Counted from the stretch's first letter, positions 1-5,240 are shown. The stretch: 5,240 bases of DNA from Candidatus Gastranaerophilales bacterium (GCA_021201175.1 JAJQFK010000167.1:1-5240); one strand, 5' to 3'. Numbers and translations are program-made. Notes: generated by a model from the sequence alone, not told the origin.

Positions 1-4
1 AACA

Positions 5-308
5 ATGAATTATAAAGGCGAAAGATTTAAAAATATTTGAAGAAAACAAAATACGCTTATACTATGATGAGGGTTCAGAACAGTGGTATTTTTCCATAAT
101 CGATATTATCTCAATTCTTACTGAAAGCAAGAATCCTCGCAGGTATTGGAGTGATTTGAAGATAAAACTATTTGAAGAAGAGGGTTTTAGTCAGTTGTAC
201 GAAAAAATCGTACAACAGAAATTGATGTCAACGGATGGAAAGAAATACAAGTCCTTCATTTTAAAGCGGTCTTTTTTATTGCCGAGGCATTTTTGCACAA
301 TTTCTTAG
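5..308 (+). pseudogene. Remnant of a BRO-N domain (phage antirepressor-like) gene
   Basis: The frame with codons starting at 30 reads KIFEENKIRLYYDEG, then QWYFSIIDIISILTES, NPRRYW, LYEKIVQ and TDGKKYK. This is the usual order of conserved blocks in bacterial BRO-N proteins, the DNA-binding N-terminal domain of phage antirepressors and their chromosomal relatives. The only nearby ATG (5-7), giving MNYKGERF, is in another frame and stops at 38-40. Removing one A from the A5 run at 29-33 would join the two as MNYKGERF-KIFEENKIR. After base 251 the expected continuation (a TD...TE segment, then a P-K-A-E-P-F-like block) is absent, and the frame runs through unrelated residues to a TAG at 306-308. 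The gene is therefore broken at both ends and probably non-functional. Family recognition is by motif memory and is fairly firm. The 5' shift could be a sequencing error, but the 3' loss cannot be explained by one base. Confidence 0.72.
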
Positions 309-371
309 TCTATATCAAAAACAATTGTTAAATCAAGTTCAAGCCCGCCTGTTGAAAGATGATTATTTTTT
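252..371. other. Unassigned spacer after the BRO remnant
   Basis: This stretch lies between the recognisable BRO-N sequence and the end of the convergent peptidase gene. Two short plus-strand frames are open (251-331, containing HFKAVFFIAEAFLHNF, and 265 onward, containing FAQFLSLYQKQLLNQ), but neither resembles a family I recognise and neither has a start with a ribosome binding site. A TTCAA/TTGAA inverted pair with a 9-base GC-rich loop lies near 338-356. It is too weak to call a terminator for the minus-strand gene. Confidence 0.3.
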
Positions 372-2156
372 CTATGTCGTGTGCTGCGGCTTACTAATCT
401 TACCTTCCGTGAGATACATATACAGTTTCATGATTTTGTTTAAATCTTTAATGTCCGATTCGTAAAATCTGACATCGCTTTGTGCATTATGGTAAAAGCC
501 GTCGGGTTCGGTTATAATTGTGTAGTTCCCATCCGCTTTTTGTTTTATTGTGCCTCTTGTAATTAACATTGAGGTTTCGGCGACTAACTCTTGGGGATTT
601 GTCATTGCGTAGTTGCTTATTAATTTTTGAATTTTAGATTTAGAAATTACAACATCATTAAATTTTACTTCTTCCAATTCTTTGCTTATTTTAACGGCTT
701 TTTCTTCGGAATGATAACGAAGGTGCTTTGCGAGGTTAGCATCTGCAACATGGGCTGCTTCATGGTAAATAATATCTTTTGCTCTATCTTGGCAACCTCT
801 TTCAAAATATTCGCTTTGTACATAAATTGAATTTAAAGCCGAAAAACCACCGATATCTTTCGACATTAAATCAGTAATATAGACTTTTTCGGGCAGCAAT
901 TGACCGGTTGCCGCTATTTGTTCTAAAGCAGCTTGAATTGTATCCAATGTTGAATCTGCTACTATTTGTATATTATCAGGGATTTGCTTTCCTTGCATGT
1001 GCATATTTTCAATATATGATTTTGCCACTATGTTATTATCGAAAAATAAAGCAATTTCATTGCCGTTAATATTAATTTTTTTGTCGGCAAAAGCAGGGTC
1101 TAGGCTTGTACCATGGTAAAATTCGTTTATTTTTTCATAATACAAATCCGCATCTTTTGGATAAATATTATCTAAACCCTTTTTAGCATTCCTTAAAATT
1201 TGCTTTACAATTATATTCGCATAAATTTTATTTGCATTTGTTATGATGTCTGATATGGAAGCATCATCCAAACGGATATCTTCCGATTTATAAAAATTTA
1301 TAATATTGCATATACATTTTATATCAGTATTGCCCGAGTCAATTAAACCGTTTGTCAACTTCATAAGACTTTTTAGGATATCAGGCTCACAGTGACCTAA
1401 TTCTAAGCAACTTAAAATTTGTTCAATATCTTGTATATCAAATTTGTCGGATTTAATTAACTTTTTTCCAAAATCAAATAATTGTCTTTGCGCATTAGTA
1501 TTATCCGGTTTTACATCGCTTAGAATGCATTGTATCAGTCGATATTTATCTTTTTGAATATCGTTGGATTTAATCAGCTCTCTTGCAAAATCAATTAATT
1601 GTTGCTGATCTTTTGGATTATCCGAATTAATATTCATTAGAACGTAAGGCAGCAGCCGAATCTCATCTTTTTTGATATCTTCTGATTCAACTAGTTCTAT
1701 TGCAAAATCAATTATCTGCTGTTGCGATTTTAAATTTGTTCTGTTTATGGTGCTTATAAAATCACTAATAATTGCATTATCCGAAAATGATATATCACTA
1801 ACTTCAACCAATTTATTTATAAAATCAATCAACAGTTGTTGTGTTTCCGTATCATTTGTTTTTATTCTATTTATAATTTTAGAAATATACCAATCGTCAT
1901 CTTCCGTATTTGCTTCAATTAATTTTTTTTCAAGACCGGCTAAATTTCTTTCAGTTTTTTCTTTATTAGCAACGTCATATTGCCCTTTGAAATTGATATT
2001 AGCCTTTGCATAATTTGCTGCACAATTTTGAGAAATAAAACTTGTATTGTTATTTTGTACGCAAATTTTTAATTTTTGCTTTTTTGTTGTTTGTTGAGCA
2101 ACATTTTGCTCTTGATTTGTGGCAAATTCTCCTAATTTGTTTATACTGCAGTCCAT
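372..2156 (-). CDS. Repeat-bearing zinc metallopeptidase, anthrax lethal factor-like catalytic domain
   Basis: The gene encodes a 594-residue protein of unknown substrate. Residues 1-60 are polar and Q/N/K-rich and end in INFKG (54-58). Residues ~63-297 form about six tandem 39-residue, mostly helical repeats with the DF pair at 111, 150, 189 and 228. Residues ~330-460 link to the catalytic part. The zinc site is H465-E466-A-A-H469, followed by Y516 and E523 in YAMTNPQELVAE. Anthrax lethal factor has HEFGH, then YGRTNEAEFFAE with the catalytic Tyr and zinc-binding Glu seven residues apart, as here. I infer H465, H469 and E523 as zinc ligands, E466 as the general base and Y516 as transition-state stabiliser. 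No signal peptide or membrane segment is visible, so it acts in the cytoplasm or is exported by a non-Sec route. ATG 2156 is the only likely start: an in-frame TAA lies 18 bases upstream and no strong Shine-Dalgarno is present. All catalytic residues are intact. Peptidase call firm, subfamily moderate, role unknown. Confidence 0.85.
   Translation of the reverse strand: MDCSINKLGEFATNQEQNVAQQTTKKQKLKICVQNNNTSFISQNCAANYAKANINFKGQYDVANKEKTERNLAGLEKKLIEANTEDDDWYISKIINRIKTNDTETQQLLIDFINKLVEVSDISFSDNAIISDFISTINRTNLKSQQQIIDFAIELVESEDIKKDEIRLLPYVLMNINSDNPKDQQQLIDFARELIKSNDIQKDKYRLIQCILSDVKPDNTNAQRQLFDFGKKLIKSDKFDIQDIEQILSCLELGHCEPDILKSLMKLTNGLIDSGNTDIKCICNIINFYKSEDIRLDDASISDIITNANKIYANIIVKQILRNAKKGLDNIYPKDADLYYEKINEFYHGTSLDPAFADKKININGNEIALFFDNNIVAKSYIENMHMQGKQIPDNIQIVADSTLDTIQAALEQIAATGQLLPEKVYITDLMSKDIGGFSALNSIYVQSEYFERGCQDRAKDIIYHEAAHVADANLAKHLRYHSEEKAVKISKELEEVKFNDVVISKSKIQKLISNYAMTNPQELVAETSMLITRGTIKQKADGNYTIITEPDGFYHNAQSDVRFYESDIKDLNKIMKLYMYLTEGKISKPQHTT
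1266..1970 (-). repeat. Six tandem 39-residue helical repeats inside the metallopeptidase gene
   Basis: These are protein repeats with a period of 39 residues (117 bases). The clearest units start near residues 102, 142, 181 and 220 and share Q-Q-L-I-D-F-x-x-x-L-I-x-S-x-D-I. A degenerate unit precedes them (LAGLEKKLIEAN, 72-83) and another follows (SLMKLTNGLIDSG, 263-275). The D-F pair of the four central units falls at exactly 39-residue steps. Period and composition suggest a two-helix solenoid of the HEAT/ARM kind, which usually binds protein partners. The nucleotide copies have diverged and are not identical. Confidence 0.7.
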
Positions 2157-2360
2157 TATAATAACCCAAACTTCTTATAATAAATAAAAACAAATTAAAG
2201 ATAGAAATTGCATAAATGAATCCGAAAATATCATATATAAAGTTAGTGTAGATATTCTTGAAAAAATAATTGTGCATTCTATTCGTTGAGTATTCATCAA
2301 ATTAGATTTTATGATAATGCTAAAAAATATTATGATAAAAAGATTGCAGAAGCTAGATGG
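2157..2360. other. Non-coding spacer upstream of the metallopeptidase gene
   Basis: This very AT-rich stretch must hold the promoter of the minus-strand peptidase gene. Read on the minus strand, TATTATAAG at about 2175-2183 is a possible -10 element, but no convincing -35 stands in front of it. On the plus strand a short open frame (TTG 2286 to TAA 2363) ends in AKKYYDKKIAEARW directly before the hairpin at 2364. It may be the 3' tail of a lost gene but cannot be assigned. Confidence 0.3.
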
Positions 2361-2393
2361 TAAAAAGGTAAGCTATGACTATAACTTACCTTT
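2361..2393 (-). terminator. Strong hairpin terminator after tRNA-Arg, possibly bidirectional
   Basis: Two 13-base arms, 2364-2376 and 2381-2393, flank a 4-base loop. Transcribed from the minus strand, all 13 pairs form, one of them a G-U pair. The 3' arm runs into a T tract (complement of 2362-2366), which is the layout of an intrinsic terminator. It lies 37 bases past the tRNA 3' end and would end the tRNA transcript (and any leuC read-through). Read on the plus strand it has one A-C mismatch and is followed by a T-rich stretch, so it may also stop plus-strand transcription. Confidence 0.8.
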
Positions 2394-2430
2394 CTTGTAT
2401 TTTATTAATTTTGACTCTTGCCGCAAAAAA

Positions 2431-2504
2431 TACCCCTGACACGATTCGAACGTGCGACGCCTTCCTTAGGACGGAAGCGCTCTATCCAGCTGAGCTACAG
2501 AGGC
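2431..2504 (-). tRNA. tRNA-Arg, anticodon CCT
   Basis: This is a 74-base cloverleaf on the minus strand. The acceptor stem pairs GCCTCTG with CAGGGGT (two G-U pairs), the D stem pairs GCTC with GAGC, the anticodon stem pairs CTTCC with GGAAG, and the T arm contains TTCGAAT. The anticodon loop GTCCTAA puts CCT at positions 34-36, reading the arginine codon AGG. The discriminator base is A, and the following bases are T's, so the CCA end is not encoded and must be added by nucleotidyltransferase. U36 and A37 make it a predicted substrate of the t6A pathway whose enzyme TsaD is encoded at 3916-4968. It has its own promoter and a downstream hairpin terminator. Confidence 0.97.
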
Positions 2505-2512
2505 ATATATTC

Positions 2513-2521
2513 ATTATATCA
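2513..2521 (-). promoter_or_regulatory. Extended -10 promoter of the tRNA-Arg gene
   Basis: On the minus strand the sequence TGATATAAT combines a perfect TATAAT hexamer with the TG extension one base upstream. No good -35 hexamer lies at 16-18 bases, which fits an extended -10 promoter. The hexamer ends only 8 bases before the tRNA 5' end, so transcription should start within about two bases of the mature tRNA and leave almost no 5' leader for RNase P. Confidence 0.65.
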
Positions 2522-2570
2522 CAAAACTAAAATTTATTCGGATATATTGTCCAATTTCAGATTATTTTTG

Positions 2571-3836
2571 TCAGATTGAATCCGGAGATGTTATTCTTCC
2601 AGCAATAGCGCTTGCTGCTGCAACATAGGGAGATGCAAGATAAACTTCACTATCTACGTGCCCCATTCTCCCGACAAAATTTCTGTTCGTTGTTGAAATA
2701 GCACGCTCTCCGGCTGCTAATATTCCGGCATGCCCGCCAAGACAAGGACCGCATGTCGGAGTAGAAACTGCTCCTCCTGCTTCAATTATGGTTTCTATAT
2801 ATCCTGCTCTTAATGCTTTCAAGTATATTTCCTGTGTTGCGGGGAAAACTATCAATCTTACATCGGGATGAACTTTTTTCCCTTTTAAAATCTCTGCTGC
2901 GGCTTGTATATCCGATAATCTGCCGTTTGTACAACTTCCTATTATTGCTTGATCTATTTTTATATTTCCTGCTTGTGATACGGGTTTAGTATTCTCTGAT
3001 AGATGCGGGAATGCGACTACAGGCTCAATTTCTTCCGTATTGTAAGTTATAACTCTTTCATACTCTGCATCTTTGTCACTTGTATAAAATTTATACGGAC
3101 GCAAGCTTCTGCCTTCCAAATATTTTTTTGTAATCTCGTCAGGTTCTATAATGCCGTTTTTTGCTCCGGCTTCAATTGCCATATTGCAAATAGTAAATCT
3201 GCCGTCCATTGGCATTTCACGAATTGTGGAACCGCCTATTTCCAGGGTTTTATATAATGCTCCGTCAACTCCTATATCACCTATCAAATAAAGTATTAAA
3301 TCTTTTGCGGTAACATATTTATTTAATTTTCCGTTAAATTCAACCTTAATGGCGGAAGGAACCTTTAACCATGTTTCTCCTGAAGCCATTGCACATGCTA
3401 TATCAGTAGAGCCCATGCCTGTAGAAAATGCGCCCAGAGCACCGTATGTACAAGTATGAGAATCCGCACCTATAACTATATCTCCGGCTGTAACTATCCC
3501 GTTATCCGGCAATAAAGCGTGCTCAATCCCCATTCTGCCTACTTCAAAAAAATGTTTTAAATTTTGCGATTTCGCAAATTCTCTAACCTGCTTTACCTGT
3601 TGTGCGGATTTTATATCTCGATTAGGCACAAAATGGTCAGGAACAAAAACTACCCTGTCTTTATCAAAAACTTTATTAACTCCAATTTTATTAAACTCAT
3701 TAATAGCTACCGGCCCTGTTATATCGTTTGCAAGCGTTATATCAACTTTCGCTGTTATTAGTTGCCCTGCTGATACTTCTTTTAATCCGGAATGCTGTGC
3801 TAAAATCTTTTTTGTAATATCCATTGGTTTTGTCAT
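2571..3836 (-). CDS. leuC: 3-isopropylmalate dehydratase large subunit (LeuC, short form)
   Basis: LeuC, with the small subunit LeuD, isomerises 2-isopropylmalate to 3-isopropylmalate in cytoplasmic leucine synthesis, using a 4Fe-4S cluster. The 421-residue protein shows the aconitase-superfamily signatures in order: PDHFVP (66-71), GADSHT (123-128), GSTD (142-145), SCTNGR (301-306), TPTCGPCLGG (359-368) and NRNFVGRMGH (384-393). The cluster ligands are C302, C362 and C365. Its length fits the short ~420-residue bacterial/archaeal class, not the ~466-residue E. coli class. The related homoaconitase and methanogen-type enzymes cannot be excluded by motif, but LeuC is the likely role in a bacterium. 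The start at 3836 is supported by AAGGA seven bases upstream. No leuD follows: the next genes are tRNA-Arg and a terminator. The gene is divergent from tsaD and has no visible leader peptide or T-box. Confidence 0.93.
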   Translation of the reverse strand: MTKPMDITKKILAQHSGLKEVSAGQLITAKVDITLANDITGPVAINEFNKIGVNKVFDKDRVVFVPDHFVPNRDIKSAQQVKQVREFAKSQNLKHFFEVGRMGIEHALLPDNGIVTAGDIVIGADSHTCTYGALGAFSTGMGSTDIACAMASGETWLKVPSAIKVEFNGKLNKYVTAKDLILYLIGDIGVDGALYKTLEIGGSTIREMPMDGRFTICNMAIEAGAKNGIIEPDEITKKYLEGRSLRPYKFYTSDKDAEYERVITYNTEEIEPVVAFPHLSENTKPVSQAGNIKIDQAIIGSCTNGRLSDIQAAAEILKGKKVHPDVRLIVFPATQEIYLKALRAGYIETIIEAGGAVSTPTCGPCLGGHAGILAAGERAISTTNRNFVGRMGHVDSEVYLASPYVAAASAIAGRITSPDSI

Positions 3837-3843
3837 GTTTTAT

Positions 3844-3848
3844 TCCTT
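3844..3848 (-). promoter_or_regulatory. Ribosome binding site of leuC
   Basis: On the minus strand AAGGA stands seven bases before the ATG at 3836. It supports that start over the Met at residue 5. Confidence 0.75.
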
Positions 3849-3868
3849 TCCGCAAAACTATTTAAATG

Positions 3869-3880
3869 ATATTATAAAAT
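3869..3880. promoter_or_regulatory. Overlapping divergent -10 elements between leuC and tsaD
   Basis: The 79-base gap between the two divergent starts must hold both promoters. On the minus strand TATAAT (complement of 3871-3876) is a perfect -10 for leuC, giving an untranslated leader of about 30 bases. On the plus strand TATTAT (3870-3875) or TATAAA (3873-3878) can serve tsaD. The two elements share bases. No clear -35 is seen for either direction, so exact starts are uncertain. Confidence 0.5.
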
Positions 3881-3906
3881 AGAGAAAAAGCCAAAAAATT
3901 AACATT

Positions 3907-3910
3907 GGAG
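3907..3910 (+). promoter_or_regulatory. Ribosome binding site of tsaD
   Basis: GGAG lies five bases before ATG 3916. It fixes the long start of tsaD and shows that the N-terminal extension is probably translated. Confidence 0.8.
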
Positions 3911-3915
3911 AAAAA

Positions 3916-4968
3916 ATGCCTTTAAAAGAATTCAGAACACCTGTTACTAATAAACCTGTTTTAGTAGGAACGCAAAGCGGAAAAGATAATATAATTTTTG
4001 CAATAGAATCCAGTTGTGACGAAACAGCGGCTGCAATAGTAACCAACGGACGCGAGGTCATATCAAATATTGTTGCTTCCCAAATTAAAACACATATAGA
4101 ATTCGGCGGGGTAGTGCCGGAAGTTGCGGCTCGAGAGCATTTAGAGGCTATAAATCTTGTTATTGCACGCGCTTTTGAAACGGCAGATATTAAAGCAGAC
4201 AAAATAACTGCCTTTGCTGCAACCGTCGGTCCCGGACTTGTAGGTTCTCTTTTGGTAGGATTAAATGCCGGAAAGGCTCTTAGTATTGCTTATGATAAAC
4301 CGTTTATAGGAGTTAATCATTTAAATGCACATGTTTGTGCTAATTTTTTAAATACTGACTTAGAACCTCCTTTTGTTGCTTTGTTAATTTCCGGCGGGCA
4401 TACTCAAATTATTGAGGTTAAGAGTTATACGGAACAAAATATTATAGGTGAAACCATAGATGATGCAATCGGTGAAGCTTATGATAAGGTCGCAAGGCTA
4501 ATCGGTTTACCTTATCCGGGCGGGGTTAATCTTGATAAACTGGCACAAACCGGAAACCCGTACGCATTTAAGCTTCCGGAGGCAAAACTTAATTCCGAAT
4601 ATGATTTTAGTTTCTCCGGATTAAAAACGGCTTCTCTACAACTAATACAAAAATTAAAAAAAGAATCTGTTGACTTACCTAAAGCAGATATTGCTGCAAG
4701 CTTTCAAGAAAACGTGTCTTCGCTCCTTTTGAAAAAAACTAAAAAGGCGGCGGATAATATCAATGCTAAAACTATTGTTCTTGCCGGCGGAGTTGCTGCA
4801 AATTCAGAAATTAGAAAAAAATTCTTTGCACTTGAAAAATCCGGTTATAAAATATATGCGCCCGAGATGAAATACTGCACTGACAATGCAGCAATGATTG
4901 CGTCAAGTGCTTATTTTCTTGCCAATACGATGGACTCTCTCGAAATAGAAGTATTTTCAAGAATGTAA
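3916..4968 (+). CDS. tsaD: tRNA threonylcarbamoyladenosine (t6A) transferase subunit TsaD
   Basis: TsaD transfers the threonylcarbamoyl group from the TsaC product to N6 of A37 in tRNAs that read ANN codons, working in the cytoplasm with TsaB and TsaE. The 350-residue protein shows the family's ASKHA-fold motifs in order: ESSCDET (31-37), GGVVPEVAAREH (64-75), the metal-binding HLNAH (135-139), SGGHT (159-163), DDAIGEAYDK (182-191), PYPGG (199-203), FSGLKTA (233-239), GGVAANS (291-297) and CTDNAAMIA (321-329). H135, H139 and D323 are the expected metal ligands by comparison with the E. coli enzyme. The family usually begins a few residues before the IESSCDET strand. Here about 25 extra polar residues precede it, and GGAG upstream plus the absence of a later in-frame ATG, GTG or TTG support that start. 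tsaD is divergent from leuC and convergent with the regulator at the right edge; no other t6A gene is in view. Confidence 0.97.
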   Translation: MPLKEFRTPVTNKPVLVGTQSGKDNIIFAIESSCDETAAAIVTNGREVISNIVASQIKTHIEFGGVVPEVAAREHLEAINLVIARAFETADIKADKITAFAATVGPGLVGSLLVGLNAGKALSIAYDKPFIGVNHLNAHVCANFLNTDLEPPFVALLISGGHTQIIEVKSYTEQNIIGETIDDAIGEAYDKVARLIGLPYPGGVNLDKLAQTGNPYAFKLPEAKLNSEYDFSFSGLKTASLQLIQKLKKESVDLPKADIAASFQENVSSLLLKKTKKAADNINAKTIVLAGGVAANSEIRKKFFALEKSGYKIYAPEMKYCTDNAAMIASSAYFLANTMDSLEIEVFSRM

Positions 4969-5038
4969 TCTTGTGCCTGATAAAAATGCAGGGCAAAAAA
5001 AATTATATTTTACAAGGTAAACAAGCAAATATCGCTGT

Positions 5039-5240
5039 TTAATCCGGAATATATTCTATTAAATCCGAAATCTTACAATTAAAATACCCGCATAATTTGT
5101 TTAATGTGTTTATGCTTACATTTATGTTTTTATTGTTTCTTATTGTAGAAAGTGTTGATTTCCCAATTCCTGTTTTTTTAAAAATATCATCTGCTGTTGT
5201 TCGGTGTTGCCAAATCAAGTCATCAAGTTTAAATATAATC
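5039..5240 (-). CDS. Small Cro/CI-family (XRE, YozG-like) helix-turn-helix regulator, 5' end cut off
   Basis: The minus strand is open from the window edge to TAA at 5041-5039, giving 66 residues: IIFKLDDLIWQHRTT at the start, TADDIFKKTGIGKSTLSTI as the helix-turn-helix, INTLNKLCGYFNCKISDLI, and the ending EYIPD. This pattern is typical of small (~65-70 residue) stand-alone XRE repressors of the YozG type, which end in L-x-Y-I-P or similar and bind DNA as dimers. Relatives begin M-I-x-x-K-L-D-x-L, so almost the whole protein is present. Base 5240 contributes a G in front of the first full codon, and I infer that it is the last base of an ATG just outside the window. The gene is convergent with tsaD at a 70-base distance. 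Its target and any partner are not in view. Confidence 0.85.
   Translation of the reverse strand, partial: IIFKLDDLIWQHRTTADDIFKKTGIGKSTLSTIRNNKNINVSINTLNKLCGYFNCKISDLIEYIPD

Noticed and set aside
194..216. Perfect 9-base inverted repeat (GTTGTACGA / TCGTACAAC) with an A5 loop inside the BRO remnant
   Set aside because: The sequence codes for the conserved LYEKIVQ block of the family, so the symmetry is explained by the codons. It has no T tract and no promoter beside it.
1100..1120. FYHGTS in the peptidase linker (residues 346-351), resembling the first motif of ADP-ribosyltransferases
   Set aside because: The residues after it do not follow the usual ART pattern, and no clear second (Y/STS) or third (E) motif is found before the zinc site. 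It is kept as a coincidence.
1672..2013. Plus-strand ORF of 113 residues, and others at 627-830, 3003-3257, 3564-3761, plus minus-strand ones at 3858-4202 and 4811-4996
   Set aside because: They lie opposite well-supported genes, have low-complexity or hydrophobic translations, and lack ribosome binding sites and family motifs.
2050..2277. 75-residue minus-strand ORF with a hydrophobic segment, overlapping the start of the peptidase gene; could be a lost signal or membrane anchor
   Set aside because: It is in another frame, has no ribosome binding site, and the AT-rich codons alone produce hydrophobic residues. An in-frame TAA closes the peptidase frame just upstream of its ATG.
2525..2570. 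Possible leuC terminator between leuC and the tRNA (TTGGA...TCCGA)
   Set aside because: The stem has only five pairs, including a wobble, and no T run follows directly.
4970..5016. Hairpin TGCCTG...CAGGGCA after tsaD, considered as a terminator
   Set aside because: The stem has a bulge, and the downstream side is an A run and not a T run on the plus strand. On the minus strand the T run precedes the stem. It fits a terminator in neither direction.
1..5240. CRISPR array, insertion sequence or riboswitch
   Set aside because: No regularly spaced direct repeats at DNA level, no transposase gene with terminal inverted repeats, and no long structured leader before leuC or tsaD.

Overview
This is an AT-rich bacterial window with two dependable housekeeping genes on the right and an accessory-looking segment on the left. 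The organism cannot be fixed from the sequence alone. The AT-rich genes, the short (about 420-residue) LeuC form, a tRNA with no encoded CCA end and an 'INFKG'-type N-terminal tag suggest a gut-associated lineage such as Gastranaerophilales/Melainabacteria. A low-GC Firmicute is an alternative. This placement is an inference and is weak.

Left part (1-2430). The first ~250 bases encode the start of a phage-type BRO-N (antirepressor-like) domain that is frameshifted at its beginning and loses its family sequence in the middle, so it is a remnant. Next, on the minus strand, comes a complete 594-residue protein. It has a low-complexity N-terminus, about six tandem 39-residue helical repeats and a C-terminal zinc metallopeptidase domain. 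The peptidase motifs (HEAAH, then Tyr and Glu seven residues apart in YAMTNPQE) match the layout of the anthrax lethal factor active site. This is the most unusual gene in the window. A short non-coding stretch follows, holding a strong hairpin terminator.

Middle (2431-3836). A tRNA-Arg with anticodon CCT lies on the minus strand behind its own extended -10 promoter, which sits almost on the tRNA 5' end. Upstream of it is leuC, the large subunit of 3-isopropylmalate dehydratase, complete and with its iron-sulfur cysteines. No leuD follows, so the small subunit must be encoded elsewhere.

Right part (3837-5240). A 79-base divergent intergenic region with overlapping -10-like elements separates leuC from tsaD. 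TsaD is the catalytic subunit for the t6A37 modification of tRNAs reading ANN codons, and the tRNA-Arg(CCT) next door is by its sequence a predicted substrate. Convergent with tsaD, at the right edge, is a small Cro/CI-type helix-turn-helix regulator whose start codon is cut off by the window end.

The left segment (BRO remnant plus repeat-bearing peptidase) lies on the 3' side of the tRNA gene, where integrative elements usually insert. No duplicated tRNA end is visible in the window to prove such an insertion.
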